Of a stretch of DNA of 10,459 nucleotides, positions 1 to 6,827 are shown piece after piece. Position numbers and translations under genes: made by a program. The stretch comes from Thermodesulfobacteriota bacterium (GTDB taxonomy: Bacteria; Desulfobacterota; Desulfobacteria; Desulfobacterales; RPRI01). Location: the NCBI GenBank assembly GCA_030836965.1, contig JAUPLM010000202.1:1-10459 (forward strand), written 5' to 3'. Each line of letters opens with the position of its first letter. Position 1 is the first letter of the stretch. The notes beneath the pieces were generated by a model. It made no database searches. It was not told the origin of the DNA and saw only the letters and a program-made list of their open reading frames with translations.

Positions 1-51
1 CGAAGCCGTCCGGGTTGATTGGCATAAACGTTCAAATACAAGGAAACCAAA

Positions 52-408
52 ATGAACATCTTTATTGGAAATTTGTCGCGCGAGGCTACGGATGAAGATT
101 TAAGAAAACTTTTTGAAGCCTTTGGAGAGGTTACATCCGCTAATGTCATCAAGGAGAAGTTCGGCGGTCAGCCGAGAGGCTTCGGGTTTGTCGAAATGTC
201 CGCAAAAGCGGCGGCTCAGACCGCCATCACCGAACTCAACGGCAAGGAATTCATGGGCCGTGCGCTTAATGTCAACGAAGCGCGCCCCCGCACGGATGAC
301 CGTGGCGGCCGCGGGGGACGACCGGGTGGAGGAGGAGGCAGGCGGCCCGGCGGAGACAGAAGACCCGGAGGCGGAGGCAGGCCGGGTGGCGACAGGCGAC
401 CAAGATAG
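52..408 (+). CDS. RRM-domain RNA-binding protein with RGG tail
   Basis: A 118-residue, single-RRM protein of the bacterial glycine-rich RNA-binding type, expected to bind single-stranded RNA in the cytoplasm. RNP2 is IFIGNL (residues 3-8) and RNP1 is RGFGFVEM (42-49), with the aromatic residues that stack on RNA present in both. The RRM ends near residue 78. Residues 81-118 are a low-complexity Arg/Gly/Pro tail with repeated GGDRRP-like units, likely disordered and nucleic-acid binding. The start is supported by AAGGA at 40-44, 7 bases before the ATG. Bacterial relatives are often linked to cold or stress responses, but nothing here shows that directly. It appears monocistronic, with a hairpin following it. 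The family assignment is very secure; the physiological role is not. Confidence 0.95.
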   Translation: MNIFIGNLSREATDEDLRKLFEAFGEVTSANVIKEKFGGQPRGFGFVEMSAKAAAQTAITELNGKEFMGRALNVNEARPRTDDRGGRGGRPGGGGGRRPGGDRRPGGGGRPGGDRRPR

Positions 409-430
409 CTTGAGATATAATTTTTAAAAT

Positions 431-461
431 CCGTGCAGAGTGCGGATAATGCTCTGCACGG
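431..461 (+). terminator. Perfect 10-bp hairpin after the RRM gene
   Basis: CCGTGCAGAG (431-440) is exactly complementary to CTCTGCACGG (452-461) across an 11-base loop, starting 22 bases after the stop codon of the RRM gene. The plus-strand side is followed by AAATCTCTCTTCCC rather than a clean U run, so it is a weak intrinsic terminator in that direction. It could instead protect the 3' end of the transcript. On the minus strand the hairpin would be followed by ATTTTAAAAATTA, which is also imperfect. Confidence 0.6.
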
Positions 462-804
462 AAATCTCTCTTCCCTTCATCGACCGCATCCCGCATGTAT
501 AACATAACACGAATCAGGCATTCTCCTATGAAACCGGAAACCATAAAATAAGAACTAATCTTCCCTGTTTTTGGGAGGATAGCAAATATTATGAACAAAC
601 GTCCTTTTTCTCCGGTATTTCGGTATTTATATAACATGATACTTGCAATTCCATATCGTATGCCTTAAATTCTCACCATCATTCAGAAAAATCCGCTTAC
701 TCTTAAATTTTAACTATTGCGGCCAGGGAACTCCTTATATCACCGGAATTGACAGATCATGAGAGCCTCCCGAAGAGCCGGGGATTTATCCGGGATACTT
801 TTTA
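462..804. other. Gene-free stretch upstream of the kinase operon
   Basis: About 340 AT-rich bases between the RRM hairpin and the histidine kinase. I see no convincing protein, tRNA or repeat in it. The only candidate signal is a modest sigma-70-like promoter at 643-671. A perfect TTGACA at 749-754 has no matching -10 element at the right distance. Confidence 0.5.
643..671 (+). promoter_or_regulatory. Candidate sigma-70 promoter for the kinase operon
   Basis: TTGCAA at 643-648 and TAAATT at 666-671 are separated by 17 bases; each matches 4 of 6 consensus positions. This would give a leader of about 125 bases before the kinase ATG. Matches this weak are common by chance in AT-rich DNA. Confidence 0.25.
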
Positions 805-2232
805 ATGAATACTTTTTCTTTAAACATCCGCCAGAAGGTTATCGTCGGACTTACAATATGCCTTCTTGCGATAGGCTTTATCGGCGGAAACTCTTATCGC
901 TTTCTGCGGGAGATAGAACGCAAACAGCGCCTCGTTGAAATTGCGGATGATCTCAGCAATATAATACTTGAAATCCGCCGCTATGAAAAAAACTTCCTTC
1001 TTTACGGCTCAACGGACGATCTTGTCGAGAACAAGCGTTACATAAAAGAAGGCCTGAAGGTGCTTTCAACGATCGCACCTGAGATAAAGAAACTGCAGGG
1101 AGCTCCCCAGCTTGGCTATCTTGAAGAAGGGTTCGTGACGTACGGCAACCTCATGGATACGCTGGCGGTTTGTATCGTAAAAGGAAGACAAAACTGTGAA
1201 GATGATCTGGAAGACAGGCTTCGGATTGAAGGAAAAAATCTTGTGGACCGTTCAATTTCTCTCGTAACCTTTGAAAGAGAACGGATTCTGGTGATAATCG
1301 GAACCCTTGAAAAACATCTTCTCTTTACTCTTGTGATTTTTCTTTCGATGGGCGGATTTTTGATACCGATTGTGGCAAGAAAGATAATAAAGCCGCTCAA
1401 AATTATTGAAGAGACAACACTCCAGATAGCGAACGGAAATTTCAACCCCATCCCGGTTCAGAACGCCCGGGATGAAACAGAGCGCGTGGTTGACGCATTC
1501 AACCGCATGGTTGCGGAACTTGAAAAGCGCCAGGAGCAGCTGGTTCAGACAAAAAAGCTGTCATCGATAGGTATTCTTACGTCCGGAGTGGCTCACCAGC
1601 TCAATAATCCCCTTAACAACATATCAACCTCCTGTCAGATTCTTCTTGAAGAATACGGGAAGGCGGATCCCGAACTGACGCGCAAGATGCTTTCCAATAT
1701 CGAGCAGGAGGTCAGCAGGGCTAAAGATACGGTAAAAGGCCTTCTGGAATTTTCCAGAGACAGGGATTTCGCCCTTATCCCGGTCTCGCTTGGCGAAATC
1801 GTCGAACGCTCGATAAGGCTTGTTTCATGCCAGGTGCCTTCAGGAGTGGAGATTCAGAAAGATATCCCGGATGACCTGATTCTCAACATAGACATCCAGC
1901 GGATGCAGGAAGTATTTCTGAATCTCATTATGAATGCGGTTCAGGCGATTGAATGCTCCGCCGGTCTCATAAAAATATCAGCGCGCCCGGATTATGCCTC
2001 AGGCACGGCCGTTATAACCGTTGAAGACACAGGAACAGGTATTCCGGAAAAAAACTTCGGGATGATTTTCGATCCTTTTTTCACTACCAAGGAAGTAGGG
2101 GTCGGAACCGGCCTCGGGCTTTCAATAGTCTACGGTATTGTACAGAAACATCAGGGAACAATCTCGGTTGAGAGCAGGGTCGGAGAGGGTACAAAGTTCA
2201 TAATCCGCCTGCCTCTTCTTAAGCGGGCATGA
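805..2232 (+). CDS. Membrane sensor histidine kinase (HAMP-HisKA-HATPase)
   Basis: A 475-residue inner-membrane histidine kinase. A transmembrane helix lies at about 12-32 and a second at about 171-192. Between them is a roughly 135-residue, mostly helical extracytoplasmic sensor; its [13 protein letters not shown] segment (56-68) resembles four-helix-bundle/HBM-type sensors, so a small ligand or envelope signal is possible. A HAMP linker covers about 192-245. The H-box is [12 protein letters not shown] with the phospho-acceptor His264. The catalytic domain has the N-box (NLIMNAVQ, Asn377), G1 (VEDTGTG, Asp408), F-box (DPFFTTK) and G2 (GTGLGLS). All catalytic residues are present and no REC or PAS domain is attached. 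The ribosome site is weak (GGGA at 792-795). It lies 15 bases upstream of the response regulator gene, its presumed partner, and probably shares a transcript with it. The ligand cannot be read from the sequence. Confidence 0.95.
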   Translation: MNTFSLNIRQKVIVGLTICLLAIGFIGGNSYRFLREIERKQRLVEIADDLSNIILEIRRYEKNFLLYGSTDDLVENKRYIKEGLKVLSTIAPEIKKLQGAPQLGYLEEGFVTYGNLMDTLAVCIVKGRQNCEDDLEDRLRIEGKNLVDRSISLVTFERERILVIIGTLEKHLLFTLVIFLSMGGFLIPIVARKIIKPLKIIEETTLQIANGNFNPIPVQNARDETERVVDAFNRMVAELEKRQEQLVQTKKLSSIGILTSGVAHQLNNPLNNISTSCQILLEEYGKADPELTRKMLSNIEQEVSRAKDTVKGLLEFSRDRDFALIPVSLGEIVERSIRLVSCQVPSGVEIQKDIPDDLILNIDIQRMQEVFLNLIMNAVQAIECSAGLIKISARPDYASGTAVITVEDTGTGIPEKNFGMIFDPFFTTKEVGVGTGLGLSIVYGIVQKHQGTISVESRVGEGTKFIIRLPLLKRA

Positions 2233-2247
2233 GGGGAATTATTTAAG

Positions 2248-3603
2248 ATGAAGCAAGCCCGGATTCTGATAGTCGATGATGAGCAGATCGCAAGAGAAAA
2301 TCTTGACCTTATCCTCAAAAAGGAAGGATATGAGACTTTCCCGGTTGAGAGCGGGATAATAGCTTTGCAGGAGCTTGAAAAAAGAGAATTCGATCTTGTC
2401 CTTACCGATCTCAAGATGCAGGTTGTCGACGGCCTGCAGGTTCTTGAAAAAGCGCGGGAGATCCATCCCGATACAGAGGTAATAGTCATAACCGGTTATG
2501 CAACTGTTGCCACGGCAGTCGATGCAATGCAAAAGGGCGCTTTTTATTATCTGCCGAAACCGGTTAAAATAGATGAAGTGCGCATCCTTGTGCGTCAGGC
2601 ACTTGAGAAAAGATCTTTGAAAAAGGAGGTCGCCGACCTCAAACTCCGCATCGGGGACCGGAAGGAGACATTTCTCGTTACGGGCAATAACCCGAAAATG
2701 GAGAGCTTGAAAAAGACGGTGGAACAGATAGCTCCGACCGACTGCACCGTGCTTATTCTCGGCGAAACGGGAACCGGGAAGGAGCTGATTGCCCGGACAA
2801 TCCACCGGTTGAGCAACCGTTCCGGAAAAAGATTTATGGCAATAAACTGCGGAGCTTTCAATGAAGAACTCCTCGCGAATGAACTCTTCGGGCACGAAAA
2901 GGAAGCGTTTACCGGGGCGCGGGGCATAAAAAAAGGTCTCCTGGAGGCGGCAAACGGAGGAACTGTTTTTCTGGATGAAATAGGAGATATGCCTCTTTCC
3001 ATGCAGGTTAAGCTGCTGCGGGTGATGCAGGAGAGGACAATTATAAGAGTCGGAGGAACAGACGATCTCCCCGTCGATATTCGCGTGATTGCGGCGACAA
3101 ACAAGGATCTTGCCGGAGAGATTGAAGCAGGTTCTTTCCGCAGGGATCTATACTACCGTCTAAATGTAATTACCCTGCATCTGCCTCCTCTGGCGGAGAG
3201 GAAAGAGAGCATTCCGGTTTTATGCAGGCATTTTCTAAAAAAGTTTTCGGACGCGCAGAATAAAAATGTAGTGAACATATCCGGCGAAGTTACGGACATG
3301 CTTATGAGCTACGAGTTCCCGGGCAATATCCGCGAACTGGAAAATATTATCGAACATGCGGTGGCGATGGCCGAAAAGGATACTGTTGAGATGCGTCATC
3401 TTCCGGCCGATTTCCAGCAGTTGAAATTCAGGATAGCGGGCAGGCGTCAAAGGGAATTTCTGACACTTGAGGAAAACGAAATGGAATACATTGCCTGGGT
3501 GCTCGATCAGGTTGAGAATAAAAAAAGCAAGGCCGCCGAAATCCTCGGAATAGACAGGGTCTCTTTATGGAGAAAGCTCAGAAGGTATAATCTGGATACC
3601 TAA
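2248..3603 (+). CDS. NtrC-family sigma-54-dependent response regulator
   Basis: A 451-residue bacterial enhancer-binding protein. The REC domain (about 5-122) has Asp10/Asp11, phospho-acceptor Asp54, Thr82 and Lys104. The AAA+ sigma-54 interaction domain (about 146-375) has Walker A GETGTGKE (172-179), Walker B VFLDEI (240-245) and the arginine-finger segment FRRDLYYRLN (298-307). The sigma-54 contact loop reads EAFTGA (219-224), with Glu in place of the usual first Gly while the key Phe-Thr-Gly are kept. A Fis-type helix-turn-helix occupies about 424-447, ending in a WRKLRRY recognition segment. GAGGGG at 2231-2236 serves as ribosome site and overlaps the end of the kinase gene. Its stop codon overlaps the stop of the convergent protease gene. 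Likely targets are sigma-54 promoters with upstream dyads, such as those at 5739-5923. Family assignment is secure; the target is inferred. Confidence 0.96.
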   Translation: MKQARILIVDDEQIARENLDLILKKEGYETFPVESGIIALQELEKREFDLVLTDLKMQVVDGLQVLEKAREIHPDTEVIVITGYATVATAVDAMQKGAFYYLPKPVKIDEVRILVRQALEKRSLKKEVADLKLRIGDRKETFLVTGNNPKMESLKKTVEQIAPTDCTVLILGETGTGKELIARTIHRLSNRSGKRFMAINCGAFNEELLANELFGHEKEAFTGARGIKKGLLEAANGGTVFLDEIGDMPLSMQVKLLRVMQERTIIRVGGTDDLPVDIRVIAATNKDLAGEIEAGSFRRDLYYRLNVITLHLPPLAERKESIPVLCRHFLKKFSDAQNKNVVNISGEVTDMLMSYEFPGNIRELENIIEHAVAMAEKDTVEMRHLPADFQQLKFRIAGRRQREFLTLEENEMEYIAWVLDQVENKKSKAAEILGIDRVSLWRKLRRYNLDT

Positions 3604-5621
3604 AGAGCGCCATGCAGCACAAGTTTTACAATCCCTGGAATATCTTCCGCGAGCACCACCTCGACTCCTTCCTTTACTTCCGGCTCCAGAACAGCAATAT
3701 CAGACTTGTTCCGTTCGGGGAAAACCGTAACTTTTATTCCGCCGCGCTGGGCCGCAAGAATTTTTTCGCGTATCCCGCTGACGGCAAGTATTCTTCCGCT
3801 TAAGGTAAGTTCGCCGGTCAATGCTATATCGCTTCTTGCCGGTTTTCCGGTCAGAAGGGATATGAGGGCAACTGCTATAGTGACCCCGGCCGACGGCCCG
3901 TCTTTGCTTACCGCACCGGAAGGTATGTGGATATGAATATCTCTGCCCTCGAAAAAATCGGGATCTATCCCGAATTGAGCCGCATTGCTTCTGACAAAGC
4001 TGAGAGCGGTCTGCGCCGATTCCTGAAGAACATTTCCCATCGATCCTGTCAGGATGAGCTGCCGGTCTCCTTTCATCATTGACGCTTCAATAAAGATGAT
4101 CTCCCCTCCGAATTCCGTCCATACAAGCCCGGTTGCGACTCCGGGCCGGTTTCCCCTCTCAGCCGTCTCGTGATCGAACTTCCTTGAACCCAGAAGCTTT
4201 TGAACCAGGGCTTCATCAATCGTCACCTTGTCCGACTTCCGGTCGCTCTGAACCGAAAGTCTCGCAATTTTGCGGAAAATAGTCGCTATTTCACGTTCCA
4301 GATTCCGAAGACCCGCTTCCCTGGTATAATTCCGGATTACTTCGGATATCGCCTTTTCTGTAAAATCAGCTTTCATCCCTGTCAGGCCATGCTCCTGGAG
4401 CTGGCGCGGAATCAGATGAATCTTTGCTATGTGTTCCTTCTCTTTTTCAGTGTAACCCGTAAAACGGATTACTTCCAGCCGGTCAAGAAGAGGAGCGGGA
4501 AGTTTTTCAACCACGTTTGCCGTTGAAATAAACATAACGCCTGAAAGGTCAAACGGAGCATCAAGATAATGATCTGTAAAACGGCTGTTCTGTTCGGGAT
4601 CAAGAATTTCAAGCAGAACGGAAGCGGGATCTCCCCGGAAATCCTGTCCGATTTTATCTATTTCATCGAGCATGAAAACGGGATTTCTCGATCCTGCCCG
4701 CTTTATTTCATTGATAATTCTTCCCGGCATAGCTCCGACGTAAGTCCTGCGGTGCCCACGCAGATCGGCTTCATCTCTCATTCCGGCCAGCGAAATGCGG
4801 ACGAATTTTCTCTCAAGAGCTTCAGCAATGGCTTTTCCCACCGATGTTTTACCTGTTCCCGGAGGCCCCGCAAAACAGAGTATCGGACTCCGGGTCATCT
4901 GCAGGTGCTTTTTCTTTTCGATGAGCTGCCGTACGGTCGATCTCAGTTCATCCAGATTGATAGGCTTGGGAAGATAATGAAAAGCTCCTTTCTTCAAAGC
5001 ATCCACCGCCGAGCTGACCGTGGCAAAACCAGTTATCATAACAAGCTCCGCGTGAGGGGATATCTTCTTTGCCGATTCAAGGAGCTGCATACCGTCCATC
5101 TTTTCCATCTTGAGATCCGTCAGTATCAGGTCGATATTCCGGGTTTTAAGCACGTTCAGGGCTTCAAGTCCGTTTGCCGCCGTGCTGACCTCATATCCTT
5201 CCTTCTTAAGTATATATTCGAGGTTATCCCGCGCGATCTCTTCATCATCGACAACAAGCACATTAAAGGCCTGGAGGCTGAACAGGGTTCTGACTGAAAG
5301 ATACTCAAGCATGCGCTCTTTTATCTTATTCAGACCGTAATGCCTCGATTCCATTATTTTTCCGGCCCGATCAAGGTCGAGGTTGTCATTTGTGAAATTT
5401 TGCCAGGGAAGAGACAGGATATATTCAATATAATTAAGGCCTATGCTGTATTCGGGAGCGGAAGGATCCATGTTCTCCATCCGCTCCAGTTCCTTCAGTG
5501 CGATGGCTGTAAGAGAAGCCGATAATCCGGCTTTTTCAACAGACGCGCGAAGATCTGAAAGCTCCCGGTTTGATTTATCCCCTTCTTCTCTCGCTTTGTC
5601 AGGCTTTCTGGTAAAAATCAT
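3600..5621 (-). CDS. Lon-family AAA+ protease with inserted receiver domain
   Basis: A 673-residue Lon-type ATP-dependent serine protease with unusual architecture. The roughly 240-residue N-terminal substrate domain of classical Lon is absent; the protein opens with the helical segment that precedes the AAA+ domain (residues about 18-112, including EYILSLPW and HYGLNKIKERMLEYL). A complete REC domain follows at about 119-240, with Asp125/Asp126, phospho-acceptor Asp169, Thr197 and Lys219. Only then come Walker A GPPGTGKT (252-259), the YVGAMPGR pore loop (294-301) and Walker B MLDEID (Asp319/Glu320). The protease domain has catalytic Ser577 (KDGPSAG) and Lys620 (GIREKILAA), so activity is expected. 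The start at 5621 is chosen because AAAGGA lies 6 bases upstream; a longer TTG start at 5639 is possible but lacks such a site. It is divergent from the sigma-54 operon and convergent with the activator. REC phosphorylation probably gates ATPase or substrate entry (inference). Confidence 0.93.
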   Translation of the reverse strand: MIFTRKPDKAREEGDKSNRELSDLRASVEKAGLSASLTAIALKELERMENMDPSAPEYSIGLNYIEYILSLPWQNFTNDNLDLDRAGKIMESRHYGLNKIKERMLEYLSVRTLFSLQAFNVLVVDDEEIARDNLEYILKKEGYEVSTAANGLEALNVLKTRNIDLILTDLKMEKMDGMQLLESAKKISPHAELVMITGFATVSSAVDALKKGAFHYLPKPINLDELRSTVRQLIEKKKHLQMTRSPILCFAGPPGTGKTSVGKAIAEALERKFVRISLAGMRDEADLRGHRRTYVGAMPGRIINEIKRAGSRNPVFMLDEIDKIGQDFRGDPASVLLEILDPEQNSRFTDHYLDAPFDLSGVMFISTANVVEKLPAPLLDRLEVIRFTGYTEKEKEHIAKIHLIPRQLQEHGLTGMKADFTEKAISEVIRNYTREAGLRNLEREIATIFRKIARLSVQSDRKSDKVTIDEALVQKLLGSRKFDHETAERGNRPGVATGLVWTEFGGEIIFIEASMMKGDRQLILTGSMGNVLQESAQTALSFVRSNAAQFGIDPDFFEGRDIHIHIPSGAVSKDGPSAGVTIAVALISLLTGKPARSDIALTGELTLSGRILAVSGIREKILAAQRGGIKVTVFPERNKSDIAVLEPEVKEGVEVVLAEDIPGIVKLVLHGAL

Positions 5622-5683
5622 GACTGATCCTTTCACCAATATTATTCATCCGGAACCGATGAACCTGCTTACGGGTTTTTCCG

Positions 5684-5712
5684 ATTTTACAAAAAAATTA
5701 AGTCAATAGCAA
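5684..5712 (-). promoter_or_regulatory. Candidate sigma-70 promoter of the REC-Lon gene
   Basis: Read on the minus strand, TTGCTA (5707-5712) and TAAAAT (5684-5689) are spaced by 17 bases; the -10 matches 5 of 6 consensus positions and the -35 matches 4 of 6. Transcription would start near 5677, leaving a leader of about 55 bases. The dyad at 5739-5754 would sit about 70 bases upstream of that start, a place where an activator could act. Confidence 0.4.
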
Positions 5713-5738
5713 CCCTCATTCGTTTTCTATGCCCTTTC

Positions 5739-5754
5739 TGTTGCATATGGCAAC
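5739..5754. promoter_or_regulatory. Dyad operator copy 1 (TGTTGCATA-N2-GCAAC)
   Basis: TGTTGCATATGGCAAC contains the inverted repeat GTTGC/GCAAC around a 5-base centre at 5747. Copy 2, 87 bases away, shares TGTTGCATA and GCAA at the same spacing. This copy lies about 165 bases upstream of the sigma-54 promoter, within the usual range for an enhancer site of an NtrC-type activator. The bound protein is inferred, not shown. Confidence 0.5.
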
Positions 5755-5825
5755 GCCACCCCCGGGATGTAACATTTTCCCAACAATAAGAAATAATGAG
5801 ATATTTTTCTGCAGGATTAAAACGG

Positions 5826-5841
5826 TGTTGCATAGTGCAAT
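5826..5841. promoter_or_regulatory. Dyad operator copy 2 (TGTTGCATA-N2-GCAAT)
   Basis: TGTTGCATAGTGCAAT contains the perfect inverted repeat TTGCA/TGCAA centred at 5834. It matches copy 1 at 13 of 16 positions and lies about 75 bases upstream of the -24 element of the sigma-54 promoter. A pair of matching dyads is the typical arrangement for enhancer-binding proteins that act as oligomers. Confidence 0.5.
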
Positions 5842-5908
5842 AGATGCCAAATAGCCGTAAAATCCATATTGTTCATGTTTACAAGTATTTATACATGCTT
5901 TTAATAGC

Positions 5909-5923
5909 TGGCACAATCCTTGA
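5909..5923 (+). promoter_or_regulatory. Sigma-54 (-24/-12) promoter
   Basis: TGGCACAATCCTTGA matches the sigma-54 consensus TGGCAC-N5-TTGC with a perfect -24 element and exact spacing. The single core departure is A in place of the final C of the -12 element. Transcription would begin near 5935, about 30 bases before the ATG at 5964. It would serve the rightward operon and be driven by an activator bound at the two upstream dyads. Confidence 0.65.
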
Positions 5924-5963
5924 AATGCTTTTAGGAAAACACTCAAAAAAGGCTGACGATTTT

Positions 5964-6452
5964 ATGGATATTAAAAACAATACGGAAAACGGCATTAGGG
6001 ATGAGCGCCGGAAGATACTGGTTGCAGGAGAAGAAGGTTTTTTATCAGAGAGCGTTATGGATTACGCAATCCTTGTTGCAGGCAGGCTTGATTATGACCT
6101 TCTTGCGTTGAATGCGGTTTCGGAAGAGACGCTCAAATCCATTTCTCCCGGCAAAACAGGCTCCGGCAGGACATTTGATATTTCCGAAATCCGCTCCTGC
6201 GCTCTCTTTAAGATGAAGGCGGCATCAGGGGGGGTTAAATGTGATTGCATTGTCAGGGCAGGCAGCCCCGGAGAAACGGCAAAAAAAATAATCCACGAAA
6301 TAAAAAGGATAGAATTCGTAATAACAGGCTCTGATGAAATCAAAGAGAAAATCTCAGAAGAGGTCACAATACCGGTTTTCAGCGTTTTATCAATTAATAA
6401 TATAAGAGGAGAGAAGATTATGGGAGAGGAAATCAGCAAAAAAAGCCGATAG
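5964..6452 (+). CDS. Degenerate universal-stress-protein-like protein
   Basis: A 162-residue protein with the outline of a single USP domain: a first strand RKILVAGEE (about 16-24), a helix with an LVAGRLDYDLLAL segment, then VRAGSPGETAKKIIHEI and the strands FVITGS and PVFSVLS. The nucleotide-binding G-2x-G-9x-G-S/T loop of ATP-binding USPs is missing, so it is probably a non-ATP-binding member; the assignment rests on fold pattern and on the USP further along the operon. ATG 5964 is chosen because it lies just after the predicted sigma-54 start site, with AAGG 11 bases upstream. Upstream in-frame ATGs, as far as 5844, overlap the promoter region and lack ribosome sites. The last ten codons (from ATG 6420) overlap the start region of the following membrane-protein gene in the same frame. 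Confidence 0.65.
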   Translation: MDIKNNTENGIRDERRKILVAGEEGFLSESVMDYAILVAGRLDYDLLALNAVSEETLKSISPGKTGSGRTFDISEIRSCALFKMKAASGGVKCDCIVRAGSPGETAKKIIHEIKRIEFVITGSDEIKEKISEEVTIPVFSVLSINNIRGEKIMGEEISKKSR

Positions 6453-6766
6453 GCAGGACGATCGGATATGGCGCGGTAACTGTCGCTCTTTACGCTGCGG
6501 TTTTTATGAATGCGGATACGGTTACGAGCTACTTTACCAAAGGCAGCTGGTATGCGGCCCTGCCGGTTGCGACGGTCTTTATTTTTTCATTTGCTCATGG
6601 AGCGTTTGCGAGCAACCTGTGGTCTCTGCTCGGAATAGAGGCTGCAAGAAAGGATGTCAAGGTCACAACCGCAGAGAAAACAGTTCGTGAGGATGTCCGG
6701 GAAAAAAAGAGCGCACGAAAAAGACCTCGCGCCCGCGCATACATCAACCCGTTTCACAGAATATGA
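6420..6766 (+). CDS. Small two-helix membrane protein, frame broken at A7
   Basis: A small inner-membrane protein of unknown function. ATG 6420 has an excellent ribosome site (AGGAG at 6407-6411, 8 bases away), but its frame stops after 10 codons at 6450-6452. The protein-like sequence continues in the -1 frame from the A7 tract at 6438-6444. If the frame changes there, the product is about 115 residues: a polar start, TM1 at about 13-30 (TIGYGAVTVALYAAVFM), TM2 at about 43-66 (SWYAALPVATVFIFSFAHG), then a highly basic cytoplasmic tail (76-115, ending KRPRARAYINPFHRI). In that frame no ATG, GTG or TTG occurs between the stop at 6398 and ATG 6506. Starting at 6506 would cut off TM1 and has no ribosome site. 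It lies 61 bases ahead of the TauE permease gene and may be an accessory subunit (inference). Either a real frameshift, a slippage site or a sequencing error explains the break. Confidence 0.6.
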
Positions 6767-6827
6767 ATTTAAAACAAAACTACTGTCTTGATTCGGATTT
6801 TCAACATAACTACCTGAAGGGGGGAAT

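Noticed and set aside
20..34. Sigma-54-like TGGCAT-N5-TTCA ahead of the RRM gene
   Set aside because: The -12 element is poor, and a start site about 12 bases later would fall on the ribosome site at 40-44.
272..637. Minus-strand 121-codon open frame over the RRM 3' end and intergenic region
   Set aside because: It crosses the RGG-tail coding sequence and the hairpin, and its product is Arg/Cys-rich without a domain.
749..754. TTGACA as a -35 box for the kinase operon
   Set aside because: No -10-like sequence occurs 16-18 bases downstream; the region is GC-rich (GAAGAG).
2239..2895. Minus-strand 218-codon open frame within the activator gene
   Set aside because: It is antisense to the conserved REC and AAA+ coding sequence and has no recognisable domain.
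4569..5297. Plus-strand 242-codon open frame within the protease gene
   Set aside because: It is antisense to strongly conserved Lon/REC motifs and its product resembles no family I know; it is a shadow frame.
5622..5639. TTG start adding six residues to REC-Lon
   Set aside because: ATG at 5621 has AAAGGA at ideal distance; the TTG has no such site.
5834..5850. Minus-strand TGGCAT...TTGC as a sigma-54 promoter for REC-Lon
   Set aside because: Only 3 bases separate the two elements instead of 5, so the required spacing is lost; a sigma-70-like promoter at 5684-5712 is better.
5844..5963. N-terminal extension of the USP-like protein, with a hydrophobic KYLYMLLIAGTILEMLLG segment
   Set aside because: It lies over the sigma-54 promoter and has no ribosome site at its ATGs, and the USP fold starts only after ATG 5964.
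6446..6465. CCGAT/ATCGG stem as a frameshift-stimulating structure
   Set aside because: The stem is only 5 bp with a 10-base loop and starts one base after the A tract, too short and too close to be persuasive.
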